A DNA stretch of 64,000 nt, from the NCBI GenBank assembly GCA_009761415.1, contig QUOL01000019.1, forward strand, positions 62,001-126,000, read 5' to 3'. Numbering within the stretch: position 1 is the first letter of the stretch; each line of letters begins with the position of its first letter. Both the position numbers and the translations under genes were made by a program. Of the stretch, positions 53,707 through 64,000 are shown one piece after another. The notes beneath the pieces are model-generated. The model saw nothing but the letters and a program-made list of their open reading frames with translations, did no database searches and had not been told where the DNA came from. Source of the DNA: Sarcomyxa edulis. Taxonomy: Eukaryota > Basidiomycota > Agaricomycetes > Agaricales > Mycenaceae.

Positions 53707-56363
53707 ATGTCATCGAAACGCAGAAGGGAAGAAATCACAGCAATCGCAAGGACGTTCGTTGATGATGAAGCCGACGAATCAGAGGAATCAGACGAGGAAG
53801 AGGATACAGATTCAGAGGGTTCGGTAAACGGCAAAGGTGAGCAATGAAACGATGCATGTTTGTCAAGTAATTATAAGCTGATAACATATATATTCAAAGT
53901 CTCCGAGAACGACAACAATAATGCACCCCCAATACTGCAGCACCATTTCAAACACTTCGATCCGGATCTGTTTCTACGCGAGTCGGAAGCCCAGGTTGCG
54001 GATATGAGAATTCGGCACATGGGAGCGTCAAGTGTAACTAGAAGTACAATGGCAAGGATGGACGACGAATCTCTGGTGCGCACTGATACAGACGACCCAG
54101 TATGGAGTCTCAAAGTCCAGGTAAGTTTTGATATTCTGCTGGCCCCGACTCAAACATTGAAACTCTCGTAGGCCGGGACAGAAGACGTTATCGTAGCACG
54201 ATTTAGCACTTTGTCAACGAATCGCCGCAACAATATCATCTTATCTGGCATCCGGTCCGTATTCACTTCGCCCGCAACCCGAGGCTACATCTACATTGAA
54301 GCCCAGGACAAAAAATGTGTTCTAACCGTGTTTCGCAACCATTTCCCTTTGATTTCCACCCACTCTATCCAGAAGATCACTCACGAAGACGTTTATCGAT
54401 TCTTCTCAATGCGCCATCACTGGACAACGATCAAAGACTTTCCCTGGGTTCGTATCACCAAAGGACGGTATGCAAACGATCTTGCTATGGTGACAGATGT
54501 TTCGGTGGCAAACCAAAGCATGGTAGAAGTCAGGGTGATTCCTCGCCTGAGCAACGACGCCCCAAAGAACAAAAAGGGCAAGGACAGAAAGCAGAGACCC
54601 CGTTTCCAACGAACTCCTGCTGCATTGTTCAATCCACACCAATGGCCTGCCTCAGTTCGGCGTAACACCGTATACGTGATGAAAGGAATGGTTTTCATCG
54701 ATGGATTGCTGGAAATGCAGATTCCTATCAGACATCTTGCGTCGGCATTGGATGCAACCCCGGACGAATTTTTACAGTTTACGCGTATACAAGCACATCC
54801 TTCTCGGGAGGCGACGTTCCGAGAATCCCTGTCATGGTTAGAGAAAACAATCATCTGCAACACTCTGGATGTCGGACAACGGGTGGTCATCGAGGAAGGT
54901 CCTCAAGCGGATTGCATCGGTACGATTGTCGAAGACTCTGCATCCACTCAAGGGTTAGTTGTCATCAAGGATTTGCGGACGGGTCTAAAATTTGATGTCG
55001 ACAAAAGGGCATTGGGGCGAGTTTTCAAAATAGGGGATCTTGTGGAGGCGATAGGTGGAACAGAGGATGGGATACAAGCATGGGTGATACATGTATCAGG
55101 CGATCAAGTAACGTGTGCATACATCCACTTGCATCCTCCAAATATTGTCGGAAACATCTTGGAACGGCGAAACATAGATTTCAGATGGCGTAATGTTCAA
55201 CCAAACACCGATACTAGTCAAATGCAAGGTGATCAGGAGGTCCGTCAGGTATGTTGCATATCTGTATATTTACTTGACCCAGTAGGCTTATCGAGGATAA
55301 GTTTATTCGAAAGGCTTGGTCACTGAGACTGCAGCGTTCAAAGCGGGTATCAAATATGTCAAACCCCACTCCCCTTTATCCGACCATCCTAGGACCAGCT
55401 CCTGTGGAGATAGACCCTCAGGCACTTTACAAACGCGACAACCACCATTTAACAGATCTCAAGGTTACGATTGTCAGCTCTTTGGGCGACAAGGCACAGT
55501 CATCTGTCAAGCAGTGGAGGGGCTATAATGGCTATATAAAAGACTACCGCAACGGACTTGCTGACGTGGAGATATCCGCACCGCTTGTCCAAACGAAGAA
55601 AGTCATAGTGCGATGTTCATTAGATAATCTGGTGCATATATAGTGAGTCAATGTATCTTGTCTATACCCGAGAAAGAACTAACATGATACATAGTACTAA
55701 TATTCCGGTACAAGAGGACGATGTTGCGCCTCCTGCAGCTTTGCGCTATCTAGCACCAACTATGTCACCTGTAGCACCGCCGTCCACTCCATTGTGGACC
55801 GCCGAAGAATCAGAGATACAAACAGGGCCTCGAGAACCTGCATGGGATCCCGCAGCCCCAATGCCAGACATAGTTCTGCGTAAGCATCATTTAAGTGTCT
55901 TCATAACGCACAATACTTGGATCTCAAATGATATCATGCAGCACAATCCCGTCCAAGCTGGATCGCTCATCCGGATCTGAGGTGGAACGACGACATCCAA
56001 GTCACATTCTCAACGCCTTCGGGTTTATCAGGCATGGGAACTATTGTGTTCGACGGTGTTGTCAAGGAAGGAACCGAGGTGATCAAGGTGCACACAGCAA
56101 CTTGTAAACGAGGTCAAGGAATAATTGCGTCCATAGCCTCAATTCAACCAGTCCGACCTTCACAGCCTAAAGATTATGCGGTAGTTGTTAGCGGTCCAGC
56201 AGATATAGGACTCCGGGTACAGCTGATCAGCTACACCAGAGGGATAGACTATTGGATGGTGAAGCAGTGTCTGAATGCTCGTGACATAAATACCAGGCGA
56301 CAGGAACCTACGAGGACTTTGAGCGTACGTACACAGAACCTTGCACTATGCCGAAGGATTTGA
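53707..56363 (+). CDS. Spt5-like transcription elongation factor paralogue (NGN and KOW regions)
   Basis: Spt5 clamps RNA polymerase II during elongation, using an NGN domain and several KOW domains. ATG 53707 begins an acidic N terminus (SEESDEEEDTDSEGS). After two introns the NGN-like region shows SVFTSPATRGYIYIEA (about aa 145). Next come FPWVRITKGRYANDLAMVTD, the first KOW-like region, then RVIPRLSND and LFNPHQWP. Two further KOW-like blocks follow: VGQRVVIEEGPQADCIGTIV and FKIGDLVEAIGGTEDGIQAW. Later exons add a Pro-rich linker (PREPAWDPAAPMPD) and a final domain beginning PSWIAHPDLRWNDD. Estimated length is about 770 aa, shorter than usual Spt5. No repeated S/T-P C-terminal region is visible. 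Divergence suggests a lineage-specific paralogue, not the essential Spt5. The gene's 3' end faces that of the next gene across 131 bp. Confidence 0.72.
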
Positions 56364-56494
56364 CGAGGGACGAGTAAGGGTTTGTCGTCATGTATTATTA
56401 GCTAAAAAATGAATTTGAACGACATTTGGAGCAATATATTTCCATTGCAACGACAGGATAAGTAATTCTGATAAGAAGTAAGGATTACGGTTGG

Positions 56495-59434
56495 TCAAGC
56501 CTTGGGAAGTGCCAAGACTGCGACCCATTGAACATTACAACTAGCTACCCAGAGCTTAGGAGCTTTGCCCTGTTTGTACGTTGATACTGTGTAAGCTACA
56601 AGAGCCGTCGAGTACTGCGGAAGTTCCTCCTCGAACGAGGGCAAACGCTCGCCAATATCATCCAAATCTGCGAAGTCAATCCCAGCGATACGAGCATCAT
56701 ATACAGGGACTGTAAAGACAGAGGGGTCAGAATGATAATACAGAACAAATAAGCAATAATGATCGCACCAATGTCATCAGGATCGAGTATCAATTTTACG
56801 GAGGATGACGAGCTATCCGCCTTGCGCTTGAAAGGAGAGAGCGACGCTGGAGAAGGTGCAGCTCCAAACATTCCGGTAGGCTGAGATTTATTGGTGGCAC
56901 CTAAGTACACCTTGGATAAGTGATCAGATTTGATAAAATGAAGGGAACACACCTCCAGCTTCCGATCTGGTTGCAAACGTGAGGTTGGTGACGCTGATTT
57001 GGGCCTGCATTTCGGAGTGGCCAAAGATGGAACATACAACCGCCACAAACCGCTCCCACTCTAGAGACAAAAAAGTACCATCAATTTTCTTCGACAAAAG
57101 TCCGGGACCAGACTTCTCCAACAAGTGAGATTGTCCGACGACAATTGTCGATAAACAAATAGCGGGACCTCCAGACTTCATATATATTGCAAATCTTGAA
57201 TTGTTGGCGACAAGAGAATGGTTACTGAGTAAACGAGGGTCGACTCGTGAGAGGTTGACATAACGCTTATGGTTCTTGAAGGTGACCGCATTGTATAAAT
57301 GTCTAAGAACTGGAGGTAAGTGATGTGCATGCTAAAGACGGATCCTGGAATACTCACTTGACAATCACTCTGTCAGACTGCTGGAGAATGCCAGAATACC
57401 TGGCCTGTCCTCCCGTACGGGAGTCCCAAGTTGACGTCAGGATAGCAGCGCTATCATAACCGTTAGCCAAGAGAAACATCAAAGTAAAATAACTTGACGA
57501 ACTTCAGCGGCGTAAGCCCTTTGTAGGATTTGAGCAGTTTGGGGTCGGTAAGATCAGATCTGTATACCTCACAGACTTCAGGGACAACTCTGATGCATGT
57601 AGATCGTCAGTATATTGTCATATATAAAAACCTGGAAGTCGTACATAGTAGTGTCCAGTGCATCTTCTAAAAGAACGGCAGCAGCCTTTTTGTCTTTGGG
57701 CTTCAAGACTTGTCTAACGCAGAGAATGAGTACAAGAAGGAATCAAAGTGGGGCACACGCACTTGGCTCCTGGACTTTTGACAACTATCTCGGAGTCGCT
57801 GAACTCTGCATCGTCATCGGGTTTGGATCTACTTCTGTTGCTCAATGCGACCTTTTTAGCACTACGCAACATCACATTAACGACAAGAAAGATCAGAAAA
57901 CTATACTGACGCACATGAACGGAGATGATTCCAGAGTAGGCTTGGGAACATCTTCTTTCTTGATGATTCTAGAGACAATCATTGATATTGCGTATCGTAC
58001 CCAACGTGAAGAATAGCTTACTGGAATTTGGGCGCTTTGATGGGTGACATTTTCCTCGCAGAAGAACTAGTTGGTGTGGATGGCGCTCTGCAAATAATTC
58101 AGTATACAGGCTCACAAGAGAGATCAGAGATATACATACTGAACATTCCGTTTCTTTGGCGATACTTGGGAGACGGTAGCAGAAATCTTGACTTTCTTCA
58201 ATCTGTACATTTGTGAGACACACAAGTAGGAGAATAGTATACAAAACTTACACTTCGTCATCCGAGACATCAGCGGTAGGAGATAGATCAATCTGTAATC
58301 TCTTCTGGCCCCTGATAATATATCAGTATCACAGGAAATCGATAAGGAATCATGACAATTACCTTGTGGCTACGGGAGTACTAGGCTTCTTTGGTTTGGA
58401 ACCGTGATACATTCTGTTCGAACGGTCAGATAAATGAAATAATATATCAATATATATATACTTACGAATCATCCCGATCGAGGGGAACAACACTGTAATT
58501 GAGAAGACGTTAATATTATTGAGATTCACAAGAAGATAAAGATCTTACCCATCTGACTCGGCGTCAGAGAAAATTTCAATGGTCCTGAAAGTCAATTTGG
58601 TAATAAGTAAAAAGAACGTACTTGGAAATTGAACGAAACCTACGAAGAAGATGTAACCGGAGTGATAACCTTTTGAACCGTAGATTTCCTGACAGGAGTT
58701 TTATGGTCGACAATCACAGGCTTGTTGTTCGACGCTGGCATAGGTCTGACATATACACTGAATATTGCTCAAAGAGAAAGCAATAAATTAACTCACGTTG
58801 TTCCAGAATCACCATCGCCAATGTCATCCTCTCCAGGCAAAGGGATACGTCTCAAACTACTGCGCCTTTTGGTGGGCGATGGACTAGATGACCGAAGGAA
58901 ATTAATACAAAATTGTAAACGTAGAGATAAAAAAACTCACGTTTTCATGACATCGTCTTCAGGATCTTCTTCGTCTGAAAGTATTTGAAGGTGAACGGTT
59001 TTCTTCCTTGGTGTGGGTCTAAAAATGGATACATAATGGACGTCAATGTGTTTCAATCTAGAATCAAGACTGACATACGTTACAGGAGGTTCCTCCTCAG
59101 GCTCTGAAAGATCATTATGATTCTCTTCTTCGATGTCGGAACTACAAATAATGTAGGGTCAATGAATGCAAAGTGATATGAATCATGAATTACGCACGTT
59201 TCAGCCAAAACTCCATCTTCTTCCTCCTCCTCTTCCTCCTCCTCGTCATCGACAACAAACCCCTCAAGATCCTGATTAAGATCTTCAGGAATATATGGTT
59301 CTTCAACACCGTCAGGCTCCCCATCTGAATCGACAGGGGTAAGAGGTTTAGGTCTGAGGATACAAGTCGTTAGTCCAAGCAGGCATTTATATCACAAGTG
59401 AGAATACTGACGTGCGACGAGTACGGGGAGGCAT
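56495..59434 (-). CDS. Unknown acidic multi-exon protein
   Basis: It starts at ATG 59434 (MPPRTRRT). More than a dozen short exons, most bounded by clear GT and AG. The first half is low-complexity and acidic: PEDLNQDLEGFVVDDEEEEE, then many phosphorylatable S/D patches (ILSDEEDPEDD, FSDAESDG) and basic patches (SPSPTKRRSSLRR), which suggests a nuclear protein. The second half looks globular: AAILTSTWDSRTGGQARYSG, FKNHKRYVNLSRVDPRLLSN, GTFLSLEWERFVAVVCSIFG and a last exon VPVYDARIAGIDFADLDDIG ending in WVASCNVQWVAVLALPKA. The stop is 56495. I recall agaricomycete-only proteins with a similar VPVYDAR end, but no function is known. Exon borders are approximate. Confidence 0.62.
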
Positions 59435-60169
59435 GGTGAAGGCGACAAAAAGTGACATACAAAAACTATGATTCTGGTCTTTTAAACATTAGGATTAGGG
59501 GAGGCTTAACCAGTTTTGAGGCCAAGAACAACAAAGCAGGTACATTCACGGGTAGACCAGTCTGATCCTGGCCAAATTAAACCAAAAAAGGAAAGAAATA
59601 ATCAGAATTCTAAACCGAAACACTTTGCAACCGATCGTCCACATGCAATGACCACATGCAACATTATGGAAAGAATAGCGAACACAATGAGTATGTGGAA
59701 GAAAATCAAGGTTGAAGTCAAGTTTAATTCAATGTGTTTGACAGGATTACAAGACATCAATCATTGTTCAATTATGGAGTTATCTCTCCAAAGCTAACGA
59801 AGCAAAAATAGATCGGAATCAATTGCAGTTGCCAAGGTAAATGATCGAATTGGAAGTAGACCGATCGATCATGGCACAATGATAAATATAGATAGGACCA
59901 CTGTCAAGCGAACTGGCTCAAGTTCTTCTTGTTTCTCTTGTGGACACTGTGAAAAGCGACATGGACGGTCACTACAATTTTGCAGCTGCAAGTAAGCATA
60001 GAGGTTCATTTCACAAAGACAAAGCTTGTTGACCCGATTTGTAGAAGCAAGACTAGAGGAGATCTCTGCTGCACGTATAAAGTCAACTACCAATGCAAAC
60101 AAGCCATGCGTTCAACTGAGTACAATATCAGTGTGTTGGATTTCTTTCATTCACAAAATTGTTGAGACT
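59435..60169. other. Intergenic, no supportable gene
   Basis: About 730 bp between two divergently oriented genes. A 93-codon frame at 59516-59797 has no family resemblance. The first exon of the next gene may lie in the right part. Confidence 0.5.
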
Positions 60170-61193
60170 GATGTATTTGTATATCCAAGTTTGAAGATAT
60201 TAACTTGTTGCCATTCGAAAATCCTAATATATGGAGACTTGGAAGATCGAAGGCCAACGACGACGGAGAGACCCATTCAGACGAAGTAGTATTGAGAGTA
60301 CAAGGTATTCTCTTTGAGAAAAATCTACCCCCCGTACAGAAAAGGTAAGTGATAGCACCATATGATATAGACAAAAACTACGAAGCTCACAATGATCAAT
60401 ATAGATCACAGTCTCATAAAAATCGTTATCTCCGTCAACACATTGGACTCACAGGTCTTGGAAGCGATACTTTCTCTTCGAGCGTTACAAAGCTGAGAGA
60501 AGTTCACGAATTATTTACTATCTCTTTTCCCGAAGGGGAGGTCAAGGCTTGGGAACCAGCTAAATATCTAGATTATGGAGAGACCATCACGGCATCGAAC
60601 AGATACTTCACTCCAATTCAAGATGCTCCAAATGAAGTGTCTGTACCATTCCGATACATGGTAGATCCAGCTGGTAATCTGCGAAACATGATGGGGGATA
60701 CGCTCATGCATGGAGCGGACAATGATGTTGTGTATTATGGTCATAAAGTGTCGGCAGAAGGAAAATCTATGTGAGTCGTGGTAGTCCAATATACTCTCAA
60801 GTTTTGCTGACGTTTGTCAGCTACTCTCCAATTAATCCCAGTATTTTCAAAGTTGGAGATATCGTTGAGGTTCAGCACACCTTTCGAGCAATTCCAGTCA
60901 AAAACAACAAGATTACTATCCACTGTATACTACAGGCCGTAACGCTCTTGGACAATAGTTTTAGCAAGGTATTCATATCTCACTGGTAGCTTCTATTGAA
61001 CGCTCATACATGATCATAGATGGCAAGCAGCGCCAGAGCTGAGCATCACATTGTTGCACGTCCCATATTTGCTCCAAATCATTTAAAACGGAAAATTGGG
61101 TACGATGAAGACGAAGAAGTAGTGGAGGCACGTATGGGCATGGCACAGCTAAATGTAGGGAGAGGAGAAGGAGCTGCAGACATAGAGAAATAA
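60170..61193 (+). CDS. Unknown protein, agaricomycete-type (5' end uncertain)
   Basis: The coding frame is clear from about 60190 (DINLLPFENPNIWRLGRSKA) but no ATG is available in it before an upstream TGA, so a first exon is missing from this model. An intron (60347-60405) joins PPVQKR to SQSHKNRYLRQHIGLTGLGS. Next come SVTKLREVHELFTISFPEGE, YGETITASNRYFTPIQDAPN and DPAGNLRNMMGD. A second intron (about 60773-60820) leads to SPINPSIFKVGDIVEVQHTF and ITIHCILQAVTLLDNSFSK. The last exon is a short charged tail ending at 61191-61193. The globular core with GDIVE resembles proteins expanded in Agaricomycetes that I know only as hypothetical. No catalytic motif is visible. Confidence 0.6.
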
Positions 61194-61250
61194 ATTCCAA
61201 AGCTTGCGACCGTCAATCAAAAAATGACTTGAAAAATATTTACATGATAT

Positions 61251-61322
61251 ATTACATAATCAATGACGTCAACAAAATGATCGGGAGACCGATCATCCTA
61301 CTGATGTCATTGATTATGTAAT
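61251..61322. repeat. 72-bp palindromic element, copy 1
   Basis: Arms 61251-61284 and 61289-61322 (34 bp each) flank a GAGA loop. The outer 20 bp pair almost perfectly (ATTACATAATCAATGAC...). The left arm carries the ATF/CREB-type palindrome TGACGTCA (61264-61271). Confidence 0.9.
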
Positions 61323-61400
61323 TATCTAATATATATTATTTTGGACAGCCTACCATCGTCGCTGAAAAGATAGACTCCTGGAAGGATCAATAACTTGAGT

Positions 61401-61472
61401 ATTACATAATCGATGACGTCAATAAAATGATCGAGACACCGATCATCCTACTGACGTCATTGATTATGTAAT
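61401..61472. repeat. 72-bp palindromic element, copy 2
   Basis: Same length and direction as copy 1, and about 90% identical. TGACGTCA is present in both arms (61414-61421 and 61452-61459). Exactly 150 bp separate the two copies start to start. Confidence 0.9.
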
Positions 61473-61713
61473 CAATAAAATTCATGGCCTGATGAATAGC
61501 TATGAAAATTGAATGCCTAATCATCTTGAACGCACATTTGGATGCATCCAAGATACAATCAAACCAGTTTGAAGTTGAAAAACATGTTTGCATTCGATGC
61601 CATTATTGATCAAGCTTGGGCAAATATAATAAGTCCAAACATATGTCAACTTCAATCGTCTGAAGAACTCACAAGTACTTCAGTTTTATTCCAACGCACA
61701 CCTTCGAGCCAAC

Positions 61714-62455
61714 ATGTATAGCGACACAAAAGAAGACATCAAACTACTGGAGAAACTTCAGAACACTGTAGATCAACTAACACAGGAGAACAAAAATCTG
61801 GAAAGCTCTTGGACGACAGAATTACGGAACAATGCAGAACTTTGGGAGGACCTGATTACCCTTACCAAGCAGCGAGATGATTTTCGCAATGCATTGGGAG
61901 CGAAAAGAGAGGAAATAGCAGGTCTCGAGAATAGACTCGACAGAGCCAAATCACGTCTTAAAGACTCCAGATTGTGGGGTGTCCAGAGAGCCAATGTGGT
62001 GCGTCAGATTCTAATTTTGCTCTAATGTTCGTTCGATTATCTTATATTTGTTCCAGGTTCTAGCCGACAAGAGACCAGTCACAAGTGCACCGGTAAGTGA
62101 ATATGTTTGCCTAGTTCACTTCAAGCTTATGTTATGTATATCAGAGCAACGACAATGCTGGAGGTGCCGCGTTGGAGGTCATCCATACGGATTCTGAGGA
62201 TGAAATAGACCCTTACGATCGAGTACAAACTCAAGGTCAACAGAATGTCACTGCCGGTATGTCAACTAATACCTATACGTCACAATATACCTATCTGACA
62301 ATATTAAAGACCAGCCACAGCAGCTTGTCGGAAGTTCCACGGAACACTCCATACTCATCACGGATGAGCAAGACACCACTACTTCTTCAGAAACAAGGAA
62401 CTTGAAGCGTAAAAGATCCAGAAATCCAGACGATGAGATAGAATACCAGAATTGA
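61714..62455 (+). CDS. Coiled-coil protein, unknown
   Basis: Four exons. ATG 61714 starts a predicted coiled coil over most of exon 1: heptad-like ELLEKLQNTVDQLTQENKNL-type spacing (about aa 8-35) and KREEIAGLENRLDRAKSRLK (about aa 63-82). After introns with GTGCGT, GTAAGT and GTATGT donors come short exons with an acidic segment (VIHTDSEDEIDPYD) and a basic C terminus (LKRKRSRNPDDEIEYQN). The stop is 62453-62455. The pattern suggests a nuclear dimerising protein of about 190 aa. No family is recognised. It follows the twin palindromes by about 240 bp. Confidence 0.6.
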
Positions 62456-64000
62456 TTAGTATCTGGAAAGTAGAGAATTAAACAAAACAATCCGAACTTG
62501 ATTGCAACTCAGACCATTGTTATCTTGAGCAATTTTCGGGTGCAATTTTACAGGCCATCGTCGAATTTGCCACTGAGATGTGGCGGTGCCAAGTCGCGTT
62601 GGATTCGGTGGCTGTGCAAGGATTCTCATGCTATAGACATCGGACAGACCTGAGTTGAAGTGGCAGTGCAAATGTTCCCACGCTATAGACATCGGACAGG
62701 CCTGAGTTGAAGTGGCGGTGCAAATTTCTGTGTGGCTGTGCAAATGTTCCCACGCGATAGACATCGGGATTTTTGGTAAATTTCTGGCTGGAACAGGGAT
62801 AAAGGGAACGACTACTTAATAAATTAAGGACTCGTAACCATTGGACTCTAGAAGATACTCCGCAAAGCCGGCGTGAGATGAATTGACATTTCGGGTCCTA
62901 TCAAAAGGTAGCGTGGCGATTTAAATGACCGTCAGGTCATCTGTCCGACCCACCAATTCCATGCACAAGTTGTGCACAAGTCGATTTCGTCCCGACCTAT
63001 AGGTCTCGGAGTTGGCGCAAGATTATATATATTCCGAACGAATGCCTCGAGCGCAAGACTGCGTTGCATAGCTGCCTCTCACTTTTCGCGAAAGAGACCT
63101 TGCAAAATACTTAGCCTGAGGGAGGTTGCATGATGCGTTGGGAAGGGTGGCCGTGCTAGCAATATGTCACTCACAATCACATTGCAATCACATGATACTT
63201 AGTTGATGCGAAAACTCGAATACATATGTTCCGAGCAAAATGCAGGCTCCTAAAACCAGCCTCTCGTATCGCTCGTCGGGCTAAATCCTAGAAGGACAGG
63301 TAGAGAAAATATAGGACAAATCAATTTTATGTAAGAGACCTTTATTTATAGACCAACTTAAGAAAACCCTTCCTCGCGATAGAGAGGCTGGCAAATCAGT
63401 CATGGGAATTTTTTTACGCGCCCATCAAGCGCTCAAAGTGTGACATGGCATACCGCCCACTTGCGCCCTACTTCCCGATTTGGACATTTGCGCGTCGCCC
63501 ATTCCTCCCAATTATTTTGTTCAAACTGTATATGCATATGTCTCCATCAACGAGTTCCTTCAGGTTCCGAGAGGCGAGGAGACGCGCGACACCTCATCTG
63601 TGCTATTCCCCTGTCCTTGGACCACTGGCATCAAAATACCCATCTTCATGGCATCAAGGTCTCCAATGCTGTTTCTCGGTCCTATGCAAGCACCTACATT
63701 CTGGGCTCTTGTATGTGCGACCAGCGAGATGTTGATCTGGGGTGAGCTGCTCCATGTTTACAGATGGGTTTGAGGTAAGTCAAGCTGTTTTTAGCTTCCC
63801 CTTCAAATTTCTGACCGATTTGCCAAGCTACGGTAGGTGTTCGCGTTCGAGCGCATCGATTGTGGATGTTGTCCCCTCCATCACCATTATACCGGGCAGG
63901 ATATTTGATTCTATTCCTTACATTCAGTGCTATCATAGTTCTACTGACTACTTGAGCAGTATTTGGTAACTTTGACTTTTGGTCTCGCATTCTGGGATTC
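62456..64000. other. No supportable gene; tandem repeat at left end
   Basis: Apart from the 53-bp tandem repeat at 62613-62768, I see no credible gene. Overlapping frames at 63440-63970 on the plus strand could contain exons of a gene that runs out of the window, but no family is recognised. Confidence 0.45.
62613..62768. repeat. 53-bp tandem repeat, about 2.8 copies
   Basis: Units share GTGCAAATGTTCCCACGC, then TATAGACATCGGACAG and CCTGAGTTGAAGTGGC. The last unit is truncated and carries an internal partial duplication. Confidence 0.85.

Noticed and set aside
63440..63970. Protein-coding gene at the right edge
   Set aside because: Three overlapping frames compete, none shows a recognisable motif, and codon patterns do not favour one.

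Overview
The window reads as nuclear DNA of an agaricomycete (mushroom-forming basidiomycete). Most genes are cut by many 50-60 nt GT-AG introns. The mobile-element families are those typical of Agaricomycetes: a chromodomain Ty3/gypsy element, a Plavaka (KDZ) transposase, a large Helitron and a DUF6532 gene. There is also a TET/JBP-type 2-oxoglutarate dioxygenase of the kind reported as expanded in these fungi. No organism is named, because nothing here fixes the species.

Layout. 1-4940: 3' part of a Ty3/gypsy retrotransposon (integrase plus chromodomain), an intact 876-aa extra ORF where an env gene would sit, then a probable polypurine tract and 3' LTR. 4941-10436: a Plavaka transposase (minus) and a DUF6532 gene (plus) facing away from each other across 154 bp. 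10437-13900: repeat-rich DNA without genes (hairpin, tRNA-like pieces, minisatellite). 13915-14707: a broken Hsp90 copy. 15802-26806: chromosomal-looking genes (a 1,354-aa unknown protein, a Cys-rich unknown protein, an intron-bearing DDE integrase-like gene, a BTB protein). 26870-30400: a broken second copy of clathrin heavy chain. 31913-38530: three intact metabolic or chromatin genes: a secreted GH51 arabinofuranosidase, a zinc histone deacetylase and a transaldolase-family enzyme. 38828-47299: a 2,823-codon Helitron Rep/helicase frame with a C-terminal cysteine-peptidase-like domain. 47384-62455: an accessory block: an unknown 605-aa protein, TET/JBP dioxygenase, Spt5-like elongation factor, two unknown proteins, and a coiled-coil protein. 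Hairpins and minisatellites lie between them. 62456-64000: repeats, no supportable gene.

How the parts may work together. The GH51, HDAC and transaldolase genes look like ordinary host genes. The most unusual region is 38.8-62.5 kb. There a replicative transposon frame, an unknown protein and a DNA-base-oxidising enzyme lie head to tail with gaps of only 84 and 52 bp. Facing away from them is an Spt5 paralogue that lacks an obvious C-terminal repeat domain. I infer, but cannot prove, that this block is one mobile or lineage-expanded module that pairs DNA-methylation editing with transcription elongation. Two decayed housekeeping genes that keep their introns point to DNA-level duplication followed by decay. 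In the clathrin copy, all four in-frame stops I could align fit C-to-T changes.
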